Origin: Xiphydria camelus
Lineage: Eukaryota > Arthropoda > Insecta > Hymenoptera > Xiphydriidae
Length of the DNA: 64,000 nucleotides
Reading direction: 5' to 3'
NCBI GenBank assembly: GCA_963678675.1
Contig: OY783198.1
Span: 10,860,580-10,924,579 of the forward strand
Positions 38,101 to 49,303 of this stretch are shown piece by piece. A model generated the notes under the pieces. That model did no database searches. It was not told the DNA's origin and saw nothing but the letters and a program-made list of their open reading frames with translations. Positions within the stretch are counted from its first letter, which is position 1. Each line of letters opens with the position of its first letter. The position numbers were made by a program, and so were the translations under genes.

Positions 38101-40968
38101 AAACTCTAGGCGGATCTTAGATTTAATTATTTTTAGGAGCGATCGTGATGTGTTTACTCCTTTGAATGCTTTACGAAGTTTCACTATCGATCGCTAAAAA
38201 ATCTGTCTTTGCCAAATTGCTTGTGGATAGAAAACTAATTAATTTTTTTTTATGCCACAGCGAAGTGCGTAAGAGATTCCCAAAGCTCCTTAAATTGGTG
38301 AGTAATTTGTAATGTGTTGGTTGTAATAGTCGTGTTAAATTCACATAAAACTTCAAACACCGTCGAATAAATTCGATGCCAGATAAACAATTAATTTCAA
38401 AGATCTGATCATTTTCAATTTATTTCACTCATAACTAACGACATTCGATAATGTTTAATATAAAAAAGTCGTGCCTCTTTTTATGCCGTGGTATATTATT
38501 AACGAATACGCGCGTGCATACGAATTAACGTATACATTGGTGTATATCTTTTAGCTCTAAGGCACTAAAGAGCTAAATAAACGTTACAGGACGGCGTGGA
38601 CTTACCTGCACCCATTGTCTTCGATGTGGCTGGCGATGATGACGCGCTGAGATTACCTCCCATTCATAGAGCCTTCGCAATCAATGAAGATGCTCGTAAA
38701 GTCGCTACCACATTTCTCCATCAGTACTTTATAATCTTCGACAGCGGAAATCGTCAGTCGCTTCTCGATGCCTACAACGAGCAGGCGTACTTCAGCTTGA
38801 CCATCACATTTCCTCACAGTACTGCAAACAGGTACACATTCAACTTTGATACATAATACGCGCCAAATGTCTAATGACAAATCGAACAGATACGTTCTAG
38901 TGATATTTTTCTGAATTTGTAATGTGCGCAGATATACGGGGTGTTCCGTTCAGGATAGTCACGCTGTTTATTTCCGTTATCTGTCCCACTTCGCGAATAA
39001 GTATTTCAAATAAAAGTTATTTGGTGTCGAAGAAGATATACGATACACGCAGCAAATTTTTGATATCATGTATTGTTTATGAGGTATGAAAGTCATCTCC
39101 TTTTTTTCGTATAAAATTTAATATTTTTATTCTCATAAAAGTTAGAGTTTATCGAGATTAATAAGAAACGTATAAGACGAAATATCCATACATTGAATAG
39201 TTTGAGATATTTTCGCTCAAAGTACAAGTTTCCGCTTATTCAAGTTACGCTCCGCGCGACTAAGATCCCGGCGCCGAGAGAAATTTACTCTTGTACTTTG
39301 AGCGGAAATATCTCACATCAGAAATCGTTCAATGTATGAACATTTCCTCACACATTTCTTATTAGTCTTGATAAACTATAACTTTTATGAGAATAAAATA
39401 TTAAGTTTCGTATGAAAAAATGAAGGTGACGCTCATACCTCGTAAACAATACCTACACATAAAAAATGTGTTGCATGTATCTATGTCCTCCTCGACACCA
39501 AACCACTTTTATTTGAAATACTTAAAATGGCAAATAACGGAAATGAACAACGTGACTATCCTGAGTGGAACACCCTGTATAGGTATAATTGCTCACTTGA
39601 ATTAGAAAGAACAATATAAAAGTCAAGTTCAAGAAAAGGAACGTAGAATGCATTCGTTCGATTTAACATTGAAAAATCATCGTAGGGTCATAATTTTCGA
39701 CACGAACGATTTCTTAGAATGTTGCAGCAATTCTAAAAAAGCACGTTTTCTCCGATGTTTTACTGAAAAAGTTCATTTAATCCGACTTCATTTTTTGCAT
39801 ACTTATATCTATGTATATTGTGGCAGAGCGATACTTTAAAAATATTTTAAAATTCCTTTTTACGATTATTAGAATAATAATTTTTCAATCATCTTTTCAT
39901 GTTTTATGAGATAGTAACTAGAAATTATTGTTCTTCTTGAGAATCTTTTTAACAAGCAGCACAATGTAGATATAATTGTTATTTTGGAACGATTTCTGTC
40001 TAAATTATTAAAGGTTGTAATGTATTGGAGGATACATGTATTTTTTGGGTTGCACATAATTCATTAATCAAAGGGGAAAGCAAGTAAAAATCGCTTTATT
40101 AAACGTAAATATATGGTATAATACGTTAAATAGAATATTTTCGAAATTGTATACCGTATGTCGCATGGGAAACCGAGCAGGAGCGACATATGGCGTGGTA
40201 GACGGATAAAATGATTCTTGAAATATTCACCATTACACAAATAATGGGGCCTTCATCTTTTATTGACAAAATAAAATACAAAATAATTTTCTGATATTTC
40301 AGGTTTACGCATTATTTACCGGAAAATAGGAACTTACTCAAAGTAAACGATACAGAAAAGCGCCATCGACTGCTCAAGACAGGCAAGCTGCCAATCGTCT
40401 CATTCATTTCCGAAATACCCAAAACTCAGCATTATCTCGATACATTCACTATGGATCTCTGTCTTGTCACGGTGAGTCGATTTGACTTATTTTTTAGTAG
40501 CGAACGATATGATAATTAAACGTCAAGCGTAGTCTTACCTTAAATTCATTTGTAATTCTTCCGCCTTTAATTTAGGATACGCTGATGCTCGTAACAGTGA
40601 CTGGAACGTTCAAAGAATTGGATACGGAAAAAGGAGTATTACGTTACTTCAACAGGACACTTATCATAGTTCCCCAAGGATCCGGTTACTGCATTCAGAA
40701 CGAGCAATTGCACATAGCCGATCCTACGGAAAGACAGAGGAAGGAAATAGAGAGCATAGATGCCAGAGTTTCGACTACGCTATCCAGTGGCAGTACGGAT
40801 CAGCAACGAGAGCAAATGATGGTTGCGTTGACGCAACAGTCTGGAATGAATCGCGAATGGAGCAAAAAGTGTTTGGAAGAAGTCCACTGGAATTTCGACG
40901 CGGCGTTGGCGGCTTTTCGATATTTTCAAGAGAAAGGTCAAATGCCAACAGAAGCGTTTCAAAATTGA
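32194..40968 (+). CDS. Nxf1: Nuclear RNA export factor 1 (NXF1/TAP; small bristles)
   Basis: Ten exons: 32194-32281, 34802-35003, 35075-35267, 35943-36186, 37497-37693, 37807-37919, 38261-38297, 38590-38831, 40303-40471 and 40576-40968. They give 625 aa, near the human length. Residues 1 to about 100 are Arg/Gly-rich RNA-binding sequence. The RRM spans about 110-190 (W-F-K-I-I-I-P-Y-G, then AAVFYVDD). Leucine-rich repeats span about 210-350 (LKALNLDSNKL, LEELRLAGNPLC). The NTF2-like domain that pairs with p15/NXT1 spans about 370-540. The C-terminal TAP-C/UBA domain (about 570-625) binds nucleoporin FG repeats. NXF1 carries bulk mRNA through nuclear pores. Exon 4 was placed at TACACG because it keeps phase and the RRM strand. 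Introns 1, 4 and 8 hold transposons. Confidence 0.95.
32697..34672 (+). mobile_element. Decayed DNA transposon with subterminal repeats, in NXF1 intron 1
   Basis: Inverted ends match: ATAATTGAAGAGTGTAATT on the left and its complement near 34650-34672. Inside both ends the motif TCTAAGTGCCA recurs in opposite orientation (about 32729, 32808 and 32901 on the left; 34420, 34450 and 34630 on the right), as transposase-binding subterminal repeats do. A partial plus-strand frame (from 32995, beginning MVPKDLVCKMMIANARQ) is interrupted at 33272 by a nested element. It resumes after 34262 with a one-base shift as a Leu/Pro/Ser stretch with S-E-E-K-K. The family is not identified. Confidence 0.6.
33273..34257. 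mobile_element. 985-bp foldback element in a TTAA site, nested
   Basis: Outer inverted repeats start GGCCAGGGCCTGGTTTAGAC and the element is flanked by TTAA at 33269-33272 and 34258-34261. TTAA is the piggyBac-type target. The right arm contains two nearly identical tandem copies of a roughly 245-bp block (about 33650-33895 and 33895-34133). The left arm has one inverted copy, so the structure is arm, inverse arm, inverse arm. Copies look almost identical, indicating recent origin. It has no transposase of its own. Confidence 0.85.
36241..37430. repeat. Possible CAGGGTGGCC-ended element in NXF1 intron 4
   Basis: The left edge CAGGGTGGCCGC resembles the ends of the repeats at 13598 and 21124. 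A right edge near 37430 reads AGTGATCGCCCTATAACAG, an imperfect inverted partner. A short open frame near 36456-36653 ends with a Lys/Arg-rich tail but has no recognisable homology. Boundaries are uncertain. Confidence 0.35.
38938..39581. mobile_element. Palindromic element of about 640 bp in NXF1 intron 8
   Basis: Arms of roughly 290 bp begin GGGTGTTCCGTTCAGGATAGTC and end with the near complement GACTATCCTGAGTGGAACACCC. They meet near 39240-39290 and diverge mainly by point changes. It has no coding capacity. Confidence 0.8.
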
Positions 40969-41223
40969 TGTCACGGATAAACTTGGAAATTTTTTACTTA
41001 CAATTGCAAAATATACTAATAATTAAGAACGTTTAATACTATAGTAAAGTGATTTAAGATTACACAATTTGTATATATACATATAGGTAGTGTAGAACTC
41101 TGCTCCGGGATAATTGTAAAATTATTATGGTGCCTAGAAATGCACGTATTTTTTTTTTACAAATTATGATTTTTTCTTTCAATGCTTCCTTCTTACCCGA
41201 TAATTATTAGCAGTCGTAAAAAT

Positions 41224-44200
41224 TCAGGAAGGTTTCAAAGCGGCGCTTTTACTTTTGTCGAGAAAGAATTTGGCTATCGTGCCGATTGCAGGTCCAAATG
41301 AATCATTGACCCTTAATGTACGTTGAATCCAAGCGGGAAGGGATTGCGTCTTGTTGGCGTATCTCTTGTCGATTAGAATGACCGTCGAATAATCGTTGAT
41401 ATGTCGCACCGCTCTTCCGATGCACTGATTTACTGCTTTCATGCATGCATTCTCATAGAAAGTTCGACCGGCATCGAGATTCTGGAAGGTGTCAAATGAG
41501 AATAGTTGAAAAGTGTAAAATGGGTTCTCGGTAATTTTATCGACAGTCGAATATCCGAGGACAAAGGTTCTTCCGTAGATAACACGAATAAATTGCACGC
41601 GTACCACATTTTCATTCAAATATCTCATCTTTTCTTGTAATTCGGGCGATTTGACGTTGGGATACGGCATCCCCACTACCATCACGCACCGACCCAAATC
41701 ATCAGAAAAATTTAATCCTTCGCTAAGCTTGCCGCCTAAAAGAATCAGTAACAGTCTCATCTTTGTCACTTTATCAAAGTTACCAATTTAGCGACAATAC
41801 CAACCAACGACGCTAAATAACAACGACCCGGTCTTGGGACGCTGGGGATTCTTAGCGGCCTGGGCGTATTGTTCCAAGATATGATTTACCTGTACAAAAC
41901 AAACATAGATGTATCTCGCGAATCTCGAGTGCAGAATTCCTAACAACCAGGAGTCAAAAATACAAGGATTCATAAACGAATATAACACCTGAAACGCAGC
42001 TTTTGGTTCTCGAAAAACACTCTTTCTCGCGTTTATTCTCTTTATAACGCCAGAAGCTTCCAAATGATTATACAGCGTCGCTTCGTAACTGTAGGATGGT
42101 AGAAAAACTACAATTCCACCCGGGACGATGTTGCATACATTCGTTAGAATAGAGCCAATTTCATTTAACTGGAACACGAGAGATCTCCTTAAATATGTCA
42201 TATTATAGATGATTTTTTTTTATTACATATTTCGTACAATTAATACGTATTTGTGTCGATAGGATCGAACGTTAATTACCAATCCTGTATTCTCCCGGTT
42301 CTGAAAATTAAACTCGAGTTCCATTCCATTCGGCCCGCGCGTGAGGACATTCGTTAGAATATTTTCCTTGGGAATGATATGATCGCAGGAGAACGTAACG
42401 ATCCTTTCCGGTTCGGCACCGGAGTTAATGAACAACTGTTCCCTGAATTCCGAAATAGGCTGCATCGTTCCCCCGGCGAGAATCACGGCTCTGGCATCCT
42501 TCACTGCAAAGTAATCGATCGTAACGATTCGCTCGCGATGATGGAGGGAGAGAGAGAGAGAGAGAGAAACGTGAAAACCCACGGAAACGGACCGATATCT
42601 CGAAATTGTGCCGCGGGATTCAGCAGAAGGAACTTCAAAATCCCCTGGCCGACAGTCGGGCCAGGCGTCACGAATATTCGGCCGTCCGAGCAACTGGTTT
42701 TCATACACTCGAGGAAAGCGAGGATGGGTAACAGCGGGTTGTTCGTAGATTTATCCTCGAATTGTTCTGTCGCTTCGCACTCGTATCCTCGCGGGCTATC
42801 GTTCGCTCGAAGGGAATCCAGGAAAGCCTTAACGCCGGATTTCGTACTTTTAACGTCGCGGATCATTAGATCGCCGCTGTATTTCTCCATATAGCCTTGC
42901 AATTTATGCGTCAACTTGGAGCTTTTCACAAAATCGACGAGCTCGAATATATTCACTGTGTCTATCTCGGCAACAGCCTCGAAATCCTCTATCCGATAGA
43001 GTTTGGGGGACGCGGGGCCGTTGGTCCTATCGTCTGGGCACGACTTTGAGCTGCCCCCGAGAACTTTTGCTAATTTTTTCATACAGAAATTCAGCTGATT
43101 CAGACGAAGGAGATTTCTCGCGGAAAAAAGCGCTTGATATCTGAAAGAAAGAAAGGAAAGACAGATTAGATATCTCCAAAAGTCTCGTCTCGCGAGAAAT
43201 GTCCCGTATCCATACCTATTCTGATACTGCGAAAGCTGGCTGACGCAGTGGAGTAAGTTCCTCCCAGTAATCGCGGCGCTGTACATTCTCTCCACAGCTT
43301 CTAACAAATTGTGCGCCTCGTCGATTATTAATACGTTTCCTCTCAAGACGATCCCTGAGCTGATTCTCGTATTTCGGTGTAAGATAGTATTGTATGGTAC
43401 AACTACGACTTGACTGTCGCGCGCGGAACTCCTGCACGAATAATAGGCACAAGTCTCGAGCTCCGCAGCCCTTCGTGAAATTTCTTCCACATCCTGTACT
43501 CGCGTTAGGATTTCCGCGTTAAAAAGTTGCCGATCGCCGAGAATATAAGGACACGACGCCGAAGCTTTCGACCTCTTCAGGTCCTTCTCCTGTTTTTTTG
43601 TCGTTCGCTTGCGTTGAAACTGCAGGCACCGTTCGTTAATCAAATTGATGTGTTTTAATCTCCTCACCTCTTTATTGACGCAATAACTGTGCCTACAAAA
43701 ATGAGATGAATATTTTTATCTATGATAGATTCTACAAACTTCTGACGTGAAATTCCTACCGAGAAAACTTACCTGGAAGCAAGAGGGACCAGCGAAATCT
43801 TGTCACCGTAAGGACTCCTCTTCAACTCGTTGATAAACTGTGAGAGCTGAGAGTGCGTTCTGGAGCAGAAATAAATTTTGGTCCCACCCAAAAGTTCCTC
43901 CTCCATATCCTCTTCATCCGAGCTATCCGACTGCACGCACACATCTTCTAAAAGAAGATCGTTATCCATAGAGTCATTGCACGAATCGACTCTAAAAATC
44001 TGAGACTCCTCAACGTCGTGACTCTTTGTATTTTTATCAATGACTGGTTTCGAACGATACTTCTTCTTGGTTTCTTTGCTTCGTTCGACTACATTCTTGA
44101 ATTTCTCTCGCTTCTCCTCGTTTTTAACGATCATCTCTAACTTCATTTGTAAAGATCGCCTTTCAGCGTCGAGTTTCAATCGATCGGTTTGTATGGAAAA

Positions 44201-44467
44201 CCAATCACTCGTGGCTCCATCCGAGGCTTTTTTCAGTTTTATATCAAGTTCAGCGATTTCTTCCACGAGTTTACTTTTTTGCCAGTTCTCGTGGTCCACG
44301 AGCCACTTCAACGCACCGCAGATAATGGAGAGAGTCTTGCCAGTTCCGGTGGGACTCTCGAAAATTCCCAAGTTACCATTCTCAAGACACGAGTATAAAT
44401 TCTTCATGAAATCCTTTTGAATACAGTACGGTGAAAATGGGAAGAGAAAATCTTCCGGTGGTTCCAT
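41224..44467 (-). CDS. Ddx11: ATP-dependent DNA helicase DDX11 (Chl1), Fe-S superfamily 2
   Basis: Eight exons: 44467-43773, 43692-43216, 43140-42593, 42503-42280, 42168-41989, 41889-41805, 41735-41605 and 41481-41224. They give 865 aa. Walker A GTGKT is at about residues 41-45. Cysteines at about 236, 254, 279 and 313/318 fit the XPD-like iron-sulphur cluster. The DEAH box (LIIDEAHNL) is at 356-359. Helicase domain 2 carries AVILAGGTMQP, GGIVVFLPSY, LNFSDDLGRC and motif VI QCIGRAVRH. The enzyme is a 5'-3' helicase of sister-chromatid cohesion and G-quadruplex resolution. The intron between exons 3 and 4 contains a GA/CT microsatellite that doubles as its pyrimidine tract. It is convergent with NXF1; a palindrome array begins 37 bp upstream of its start. 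A diverged fragment lies at 47922. Confidence 0.94.
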
Positions 44468-44503
44468 CGTTTCGCTGCAGCTACAAAGAGTACCTCTACC
44501 TAC

Positions 44504-44826
44504 CGTACATACCATATGTCCGCGATCAATTTTACCATAGGAAAATTGCGATTATTGCATGAGCACCGCTTGGGTCTCCTCGTCCAATAGAATCATCGGA
44601 AAAGCGTGAATGCGCATGCGTAGTCACCGCGAGTGTTGGCGTGACGTTTGCGAGTGCAGTTCGATTTCGATTTCGATTCTCGCGTCGAAGTCGAACTGCA
44701 CTCGCGGATGACTACGCATGCGCAGTCACGCTTCTCCGGTGATTCTATTGGACGAGGAGACCCGCAGAGGTGCTCATGCAATAATCGCAATTTTCCTATG
44801 GTAAAATTGATCGCGGACATATGGTA
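44504..44826. mobile_element. Palindrome array unit 1 (TATGTCCGCGATC family)
   Basis: This full-length palindrome of about 320 bp has arms that include CCATAGGAAAATTGCGA, a GGGTCTCC stretch and a CGCATGCGTAGTCA block. It begins 37 bp upstream of the DDX11 start codon, so it probably lies in the promoter or 5' leader. Confidence 0.85.
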
Positions 44827-44890
44827 CATACCGGTTGGAATGAAAACCGATCTGAACTTGCTGACAACACCAACACCCGCGGATTACCGT

Positions 44891-45202
44891 ACCGTATGTC
44901 CGCGATCATTTGAACCATAGGAAAATTGCGAGTTTTGCATGAGCACCCCTTTGGGTCTCCTTGTCCAATAGAATCACCGGAGAAGCGTGAATGCGCATGC
45001 GTAGTCATCCGCGAGTGATCGATAACCGATCGAGTTATTTCGATAACCGATTTGAACTTGCTGACACGCCATACTCGCGGATGACTACGCATGCGCATTC
45101 ACGCTTCTCCGGTGATTCTATTGGACGAGGAGACCCAAAGAGGTGCTCATGCAAAACTCGCAATTTTCCTATGGTTCAAATGATCGCGGACATACGGTAC
45201 AT
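44891..45202. mobile_element. Palindrome array unit 2
   Basis: The same family and orientation-independent palindrome as unit 1, separated from it by about 65 bp. The arms are about 140 bp and the centre (around 45020-45060) differs from unit 1. Confidence 0.85.
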
Positions 45203-45516
45203 ATGTCCGTGATCATTTGAACCATAGGAAAATTGCGAGTTTTGCATGAGCACCCCTTTGGGTCTCCTCGTCCAATAGAATCACCGGAGAAGCGTGAATG
45301 CGCATGCGTAGTCATCCGCGAGTGTGGCGTCGTCAGCAAGTTCAGATCGATTATTTCGATAACCGATCTGAACTTGCTGACGACGCCACACTCGCGGATG
45401 ACTACGCATGCGCATTCACGCTTCTCCGGTGATTCTATTGGACGAGGAGACCCAAAGGGGTGCTCATGCAAAACTCGCAATTTTCCTATGGTTCAAATGA
45501 TCGCGGACATACGGTA
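45203..45516. mobile_element. Palindrome array unit 3, almost perfect hairpin
   Basis: It abuts unit 2 directly. The arms are nearly perfect to the centre near 45358, with the innermost repeat TCGTCAGCAAGTTCAGATCG facing its complement. It is the best preserved copy. Confidence 0.88.
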
Positions 45517-45519
45517 CTA

Positions 45520-45645
45520 TGCATGCGCATTTACGCTTCTCCGGTAATGGTTCTATTCTATTGGACGAGAAGACCCACAGGGGTGCTCATGCAAAAAACT
45601 CACAATTTTGCTATGGGCTGTTTGATCGCGAACGTACGGTACATA
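45520..45645. mobile_element. Palindrome array half-unit 4
   Basis: Only the right arm of the family is present (CGCATTTACGCTTCTCCGG through GATCGCGAACGTACGGTAC), so the array is three and a half units. It ends about 130 bp before the Ly6 gene start codon. Confidence 0.75.
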
Positions 45646-45777
45646 TTGCAGGTCCAGTAATGGTCCCTGTATGTCATGACATCACCCGAAGCTACGTCAC
45701 CGCTTTGCGTTATGCACCTACAAGTAGTGGTCATGCAGAATCTCTCGCGTTTATGAATATTCGGCAAGATATTCAAC

Positions 45778-46873
45778 ATGAACAAAACGTACGGGTGGTG
45801 TTGCGCCTTTTTAATCGTCGCTACTTTATCGTTTAGTGAGTTTGAACGAATTGGCGGTTGGCGTGATATAGAAATCGGAAAAAATCGTTTCATACAATAT
45901 TGTTTACTTCCTCAGGCAACGCCCTCGAATGCTATGTGTGTAAGGATCAAGAAGGTAATATTCAGAAATGTTTGAATACCATAAAGACCTGCGAGCAAGG
46001 AGAAGATGTGTGCCTGACTGAGATCAAATGGGGCAGTAAGTTGATAACAATTTATTTTAAAAAATACGTAGAGAAATTTTGAGTTGGAGCCCAAGTCGTC
46101 ATAGATAACTTGTGATATTGTTACCTCTTCTGCGATGATTTATTGAAATGTGGAAAATTATACACAATACAATTAACAACGATTACAATCATCGATAACA
46201 AATTGATGTGGGAGTAAGTTTGCAATAGCTATCAGAATTTGAAGATGTAATTATAAGAACCCAAAACTTGGCAGTAAATACGTTGGTAATGTACGTTATA
46301 TCGCAGGTGTCTGACAGCATTGTAAACCTTTTTGTTGAAGCTATCAACCAATTTACTCTTACACCCACTACACTCATAGTTATGAAATTTCCTGATTTAA
46401 CACATAATTGATTTGTCTCAAGTTCTTGTCATGTTTGCACATAATGTTTAGATATTTCTATCAGAGCCATTATGGTATTAGTGAATCCAAAGCCTTTAAC
46501 TCAATGTTATATATTCCCCAGGTACTCCTTACTGGTCGCAAGGAGCTAAAAAACAATTTTATGTCTCCAAGCGTTGCTCCACTAAAAAGCGATGTGAGAG
46601 GATAAGGCAAAACAATATGCCTGACTGTACTCACCTTTGGTACCAAGACTGGAAGTGTTCGGAGTGCTGTCAGGGTGATAGATGCAACTACTACATCATT
46701 GTAAGAACCCCTGAATCTTAATTAAGATACAAACATTCAAAATATTGGAATAAAAAAACTTATATAGTGCCTTTTCTTAATTTCAGTCTGGAGCAAGTAG
46801 CAGTAGTGTAAATCTTTTAATAACGTTATCTCTCGCACTCATTCCTCTCCTTGGAGTTAGCAAGGTGCAATGA
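45778..46873 (+). CDS. Ly6/uPAR-domain GPI-anchored protein (quiver/coiled-like)
   Basis: Four exons, 45778-45835, 45916-46035, 46522-46700 and 46787-46873, give 147 aa. The N-terminal 20 residues form a signal peptide. The mature part starts ALECYVCKDQEGN and carries the three-finger Cys pattern, ending with the signature C-C-Q-G-D-R-C-N. The C-terminal exon encodes a small-residue omega-site region (SGASSSS) followed by a hydrophobic tail, as for GPI attachment. Insect members act in septate junction formation or modulate channels. The exact orthologue (possibly coiled/CG2813-like) is inferred from memory and uncertain. The final exon plus 3' UTR is tandemly duplicated just downstream. Confidence 0.88.
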
Positions 46874-47374
46874 AAAACTGGAACAAATGCAACGGTGTTC
46901 AAAACATCAGATCATGAGAATTTTACAATAGGTAGCCTTTTTTTACTATGTTGTAAGAATATCGATGGATATCATACATATTTTATCTGTAGACATTTAA
47001 TTTCTTTTAACTATAAGTTTAATACGACACGTATTTGTGGAAAGTATGTGGCAAGTGTGAATTGTGTAATCCGTCCAATGCTTGGAGCAAGTAGCAGTAG
47101 TGTAAATCTTTTAATAACGTTATCTCTCGCACTCATTCCTCTTCTTGGAGTTAGCAAGATGCAATGAAAAACTGGAACAAATGCAACGATGTTCAAAACA
47201 TCAGATCATGAGAATTTTACAATAGGTAGCCTTTTTTTACTATGTTGTAAGAATATCGATGGATATCATACATATTTTATCTGTAGACATTTAATTTCTT
47301 TTAACTATAAGTTTGATACGACACGTACGTGTAGAAAGTATGTGGCAAGTGTGAAATGTGTAATCCGTCCAATG
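46787..47374 (+). repeat. Tandem duplication of the Ly6 terminal exon and 3' UTR
   Basis: A 294-bp unit occurs twice head-to-tail, at about 46788-47081 and 47082-47374, with only scattered substitutions. Each copy contains the GPI-signal exon through TGA plus about 205 bp of 3' UTR. The second copy lacks the splice acceptor because the junction replaced TTTCAG with CCAATG, so it cannot be spliced in directly. Confidence 0.9.
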
Positions 47375-47758
47375 TACACTGAGAAACAAAATATATACTT
47401 TTTTATACTAAATCAACAGTTTTCCCTCTGTCCGGTTGAAAGTCACCGCAGAAGCGTGACTGCACATGCGATTTTCTTGGAGCTGAATAGTTTAATTTGC
47501 TAATACTGCACTTCATGTAGAAAATGATAAGGTGTTAAACTTAATTTAATTAAATCTAAAGATTAAAAGAAATAAAGAAAAAAAAATAAATAAATCCTGT
47601 GGCAGATGGATAAATAAAGGTTAATTTTCTTATAATCTCGTTTTTACACTGGGTTAGAAGTTCAGCGCTCATTCATATAGCAAAACTATCTAGAGGCGCT
47701 ATATGAGGTTTGACGACTTCAGAAAGACGACACATTCCATCAACTTGGAGATGAGCGA
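47375..47758. other. AT-rich gene-free spacer
   Basis: Nothing is recognisable except A-rich tracts around 47575-47600. Confidence 0.3.
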
Positions 47759-47845
47759 TTACCAGAAGGAGACTGGAATCATTGGTGATTGCGACTGCTC
47801 GGCAATCGAGTAGGTAACACCATTGAGCTTCGGTTTACTAGTAGT
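47759..47845 (-). pseudogene. Orphan C-terminal exon-like fragment
   Basis: On the minus strand, a strong acceptor (pyrimidine run then TTTTGCAG) is followed by 28 codons in phase 0 ending in TAA. The peptide includes KPKLNGVTYSIAEQ and ends PVSFW. I find no upstream exons that fit. It may be the last exon of a gene displaced or destroyed by insertions. Family not recognised. Confidence 0.3.
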
Positions 47846-47921
47846 CTGCAAAAGCAAGAATTAATATTTCATAAAGAATTTTAAATTGAACTTCTGTTTT
47901 GTAGATTTGGTAGGGTTTATA

Positions 47922-48007
47922 GATTTATCCTCTAATGTTTCAGTCGCTTCGCACTCGTATCTTCGCAGACTATCATTCACTCAAAGGGAATCCAGGAAAG
48001 CCTTACA
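47922..48007 (-). pseudogene. DDX11 exon 3 fragment
   Basis: About 86 bp match DDX11 exon 3 (about 42748-42833) at roughly 85 percent, in the same orientation. Both read TCGCTTCGCACTCGTATC and GGGAATCCAGGAAAGCCTTA on the plus strand. It has lost the flanking exon sequence, so it is a captured or partially duplicated gene fragment about 4 kb from the parent gene. Confidence 0.8.
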
Positions 48008-48178
48008 AGCCTAAAAGGGTGTAGGTACGTAGAATTCCTGATAATTTTACACCCGTTTACTCGTGGAAGAATCGCGAAAGCTCGGCATTTCTTGTGACTT
48101 CTCGTGTAAACGGGCGCGCGCGAAAAATCGTAAATTTATTTACTTTTGTAAACAAAACGTGTAGACCAGTGCGACTGC

Positions 48179-48480
48179 CATGGACGTGAGCAAGCAAATC
48201 CGGAAATTGAGGCCAGCCGAGCTTTACAAGCTCTTGCGCAGATTTTAAATGTTTCCGACGTGTGGAAGAAATTAGTGGCGATTATACCGAAGGAAGGAAC
48301 GGAGAATGTACGATGTACATTGCGTGAGTATGCTTTGTACTTATAGTTATTAACTATTAAAAATATTTGGTAACTCAGTTGATTTGCTTTGGGAAATATT
48401 CAAAATCTTCCTTCATTACAGGCTGTTCGAACAGGTGCACAGTGCGGAAATAGGGAAAAAATTCAAAACTCAACTAGAAT
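48179..48480 (+). pseudogene. Tube/IRAK4-like death-domain fragment, frameshifted
   Basis: The frame from the ATG at 48180 gives MDVSKQIRKLRPAELYK. After an apparent one-base loss it continues as A-L-A-Q-I-L-N-V-S-D-V-W-K-K-L-V-A-I-I-P-K-E-G, which resembles the first helices of the Tube/IRAK4 death domain. A GTGAGT donor follows, and an acceptor-like CAG at about 48420 leads to L-F-E-Q-V-H-S-A-E, consistent with the next helix, before a stop. No kinase or later exons are present. The name comes from recalled similarity and is tentative. Confidence 0.45.
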
Positions 48481-48689
48481 GAAGTTTTAGTGATAGACTT
48501 TTTTTCATTTTAATTTAATTGTACATTGAAATATATATTTCGTCAAATAAGTAAAATAATATCACTTTGTTCAAACTTTTCAGGTTGCGTGATTACCGAT
48601 GTGACACTCAACTAAAAGAATATTTTCTTAAACTAAATATTGCATTTCTACGCAAGATACCTAGGTAGAGGAAAGTCACCAAAGTCGGG

Positions 48690-48862
48690 CCCTGCGGGGC
48701 CTTTCTCGAGTCACTCGTATCTTTGCGTGCACGCAACTCAGCGAATAGACCAATCAGGATCAAGTATTCCGTTGTGGTGGAGGTCCTTATTGGTCTACTC
48801 GCTAAGAAACGTATACGTTTCTCCTGCGAGTGACTCGAGAAAGGGGGCCCTGGTCTTTAAGG
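48690..48862. mobile_element. Palindromic MITE with mosaic core, copy 2 (one arm truncated)
   Basis: The outer arms CCTTTCTCGAGTCACTCG and the complement CGAGTGACTCGAGAAAGG enclose AATCAGGATCAAGTATTCCG once. The right side retains only the TATTGGTCTAC end of the inner core. The outer arms are unrelated to those at 30450 and 49304. Confidence 0.75.
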
Positions 48863-49303
48863 AGGTCGTCAGAGAAATGACTTCTCAGAAACCGTAGTTG
48901 AACATTTTTTAAAATATTTGTGAACTCATTTTAATAAGAGAAAAAAATCAAACAATTTCACTTTACAGTTTTCTCGTAATTAATTTTTAAAACTTACGAG
49001 TAATCTCTCTCTCTCGATGCTAATGCATTGAGTCTTATGGGGAGCATATTTAAAATGCACAGAACTTGCGATTTTCAACCGAAAAAAATTCTGAAAATTA
49101 TGGAATAAGTTTCAACACCACACGAACTTGTTTTTACTAAGTTATAAAGAATTTTCACTCTACAGTTTTTTATAATATAAAGGAAAAACTGTCGAAAAAT
49201 TCAAAACTTTTCATGTACTCGTCCGCCATATGTCAAAAACGTGGCAATACCTCACTACGTGATGTCACAAGCTGTTGGCACGAAGCGTGCTCTTTCTCAC
49301 TAA

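Noticed and set aside
45169..45547. Repeated 100-aa frames with an MTTHAHSRFSGDS-like sequence
   Set aside because: They are translations of the palindrome array arms, present on both strands by symmetry.
44504..45645. CRISPR-like array of repeats
   Set aside because: Units are about 315-bp palindromes without spacer-repeat alternation, in a eukaryotic genome.
46895..47503. Two similar 90-104 aa frames starting MFKTSDHENF
   Set aside because: They lie in the duplicated Ly6 3' UTR unit; similarity reflects the DNA duplication, not coding selection.
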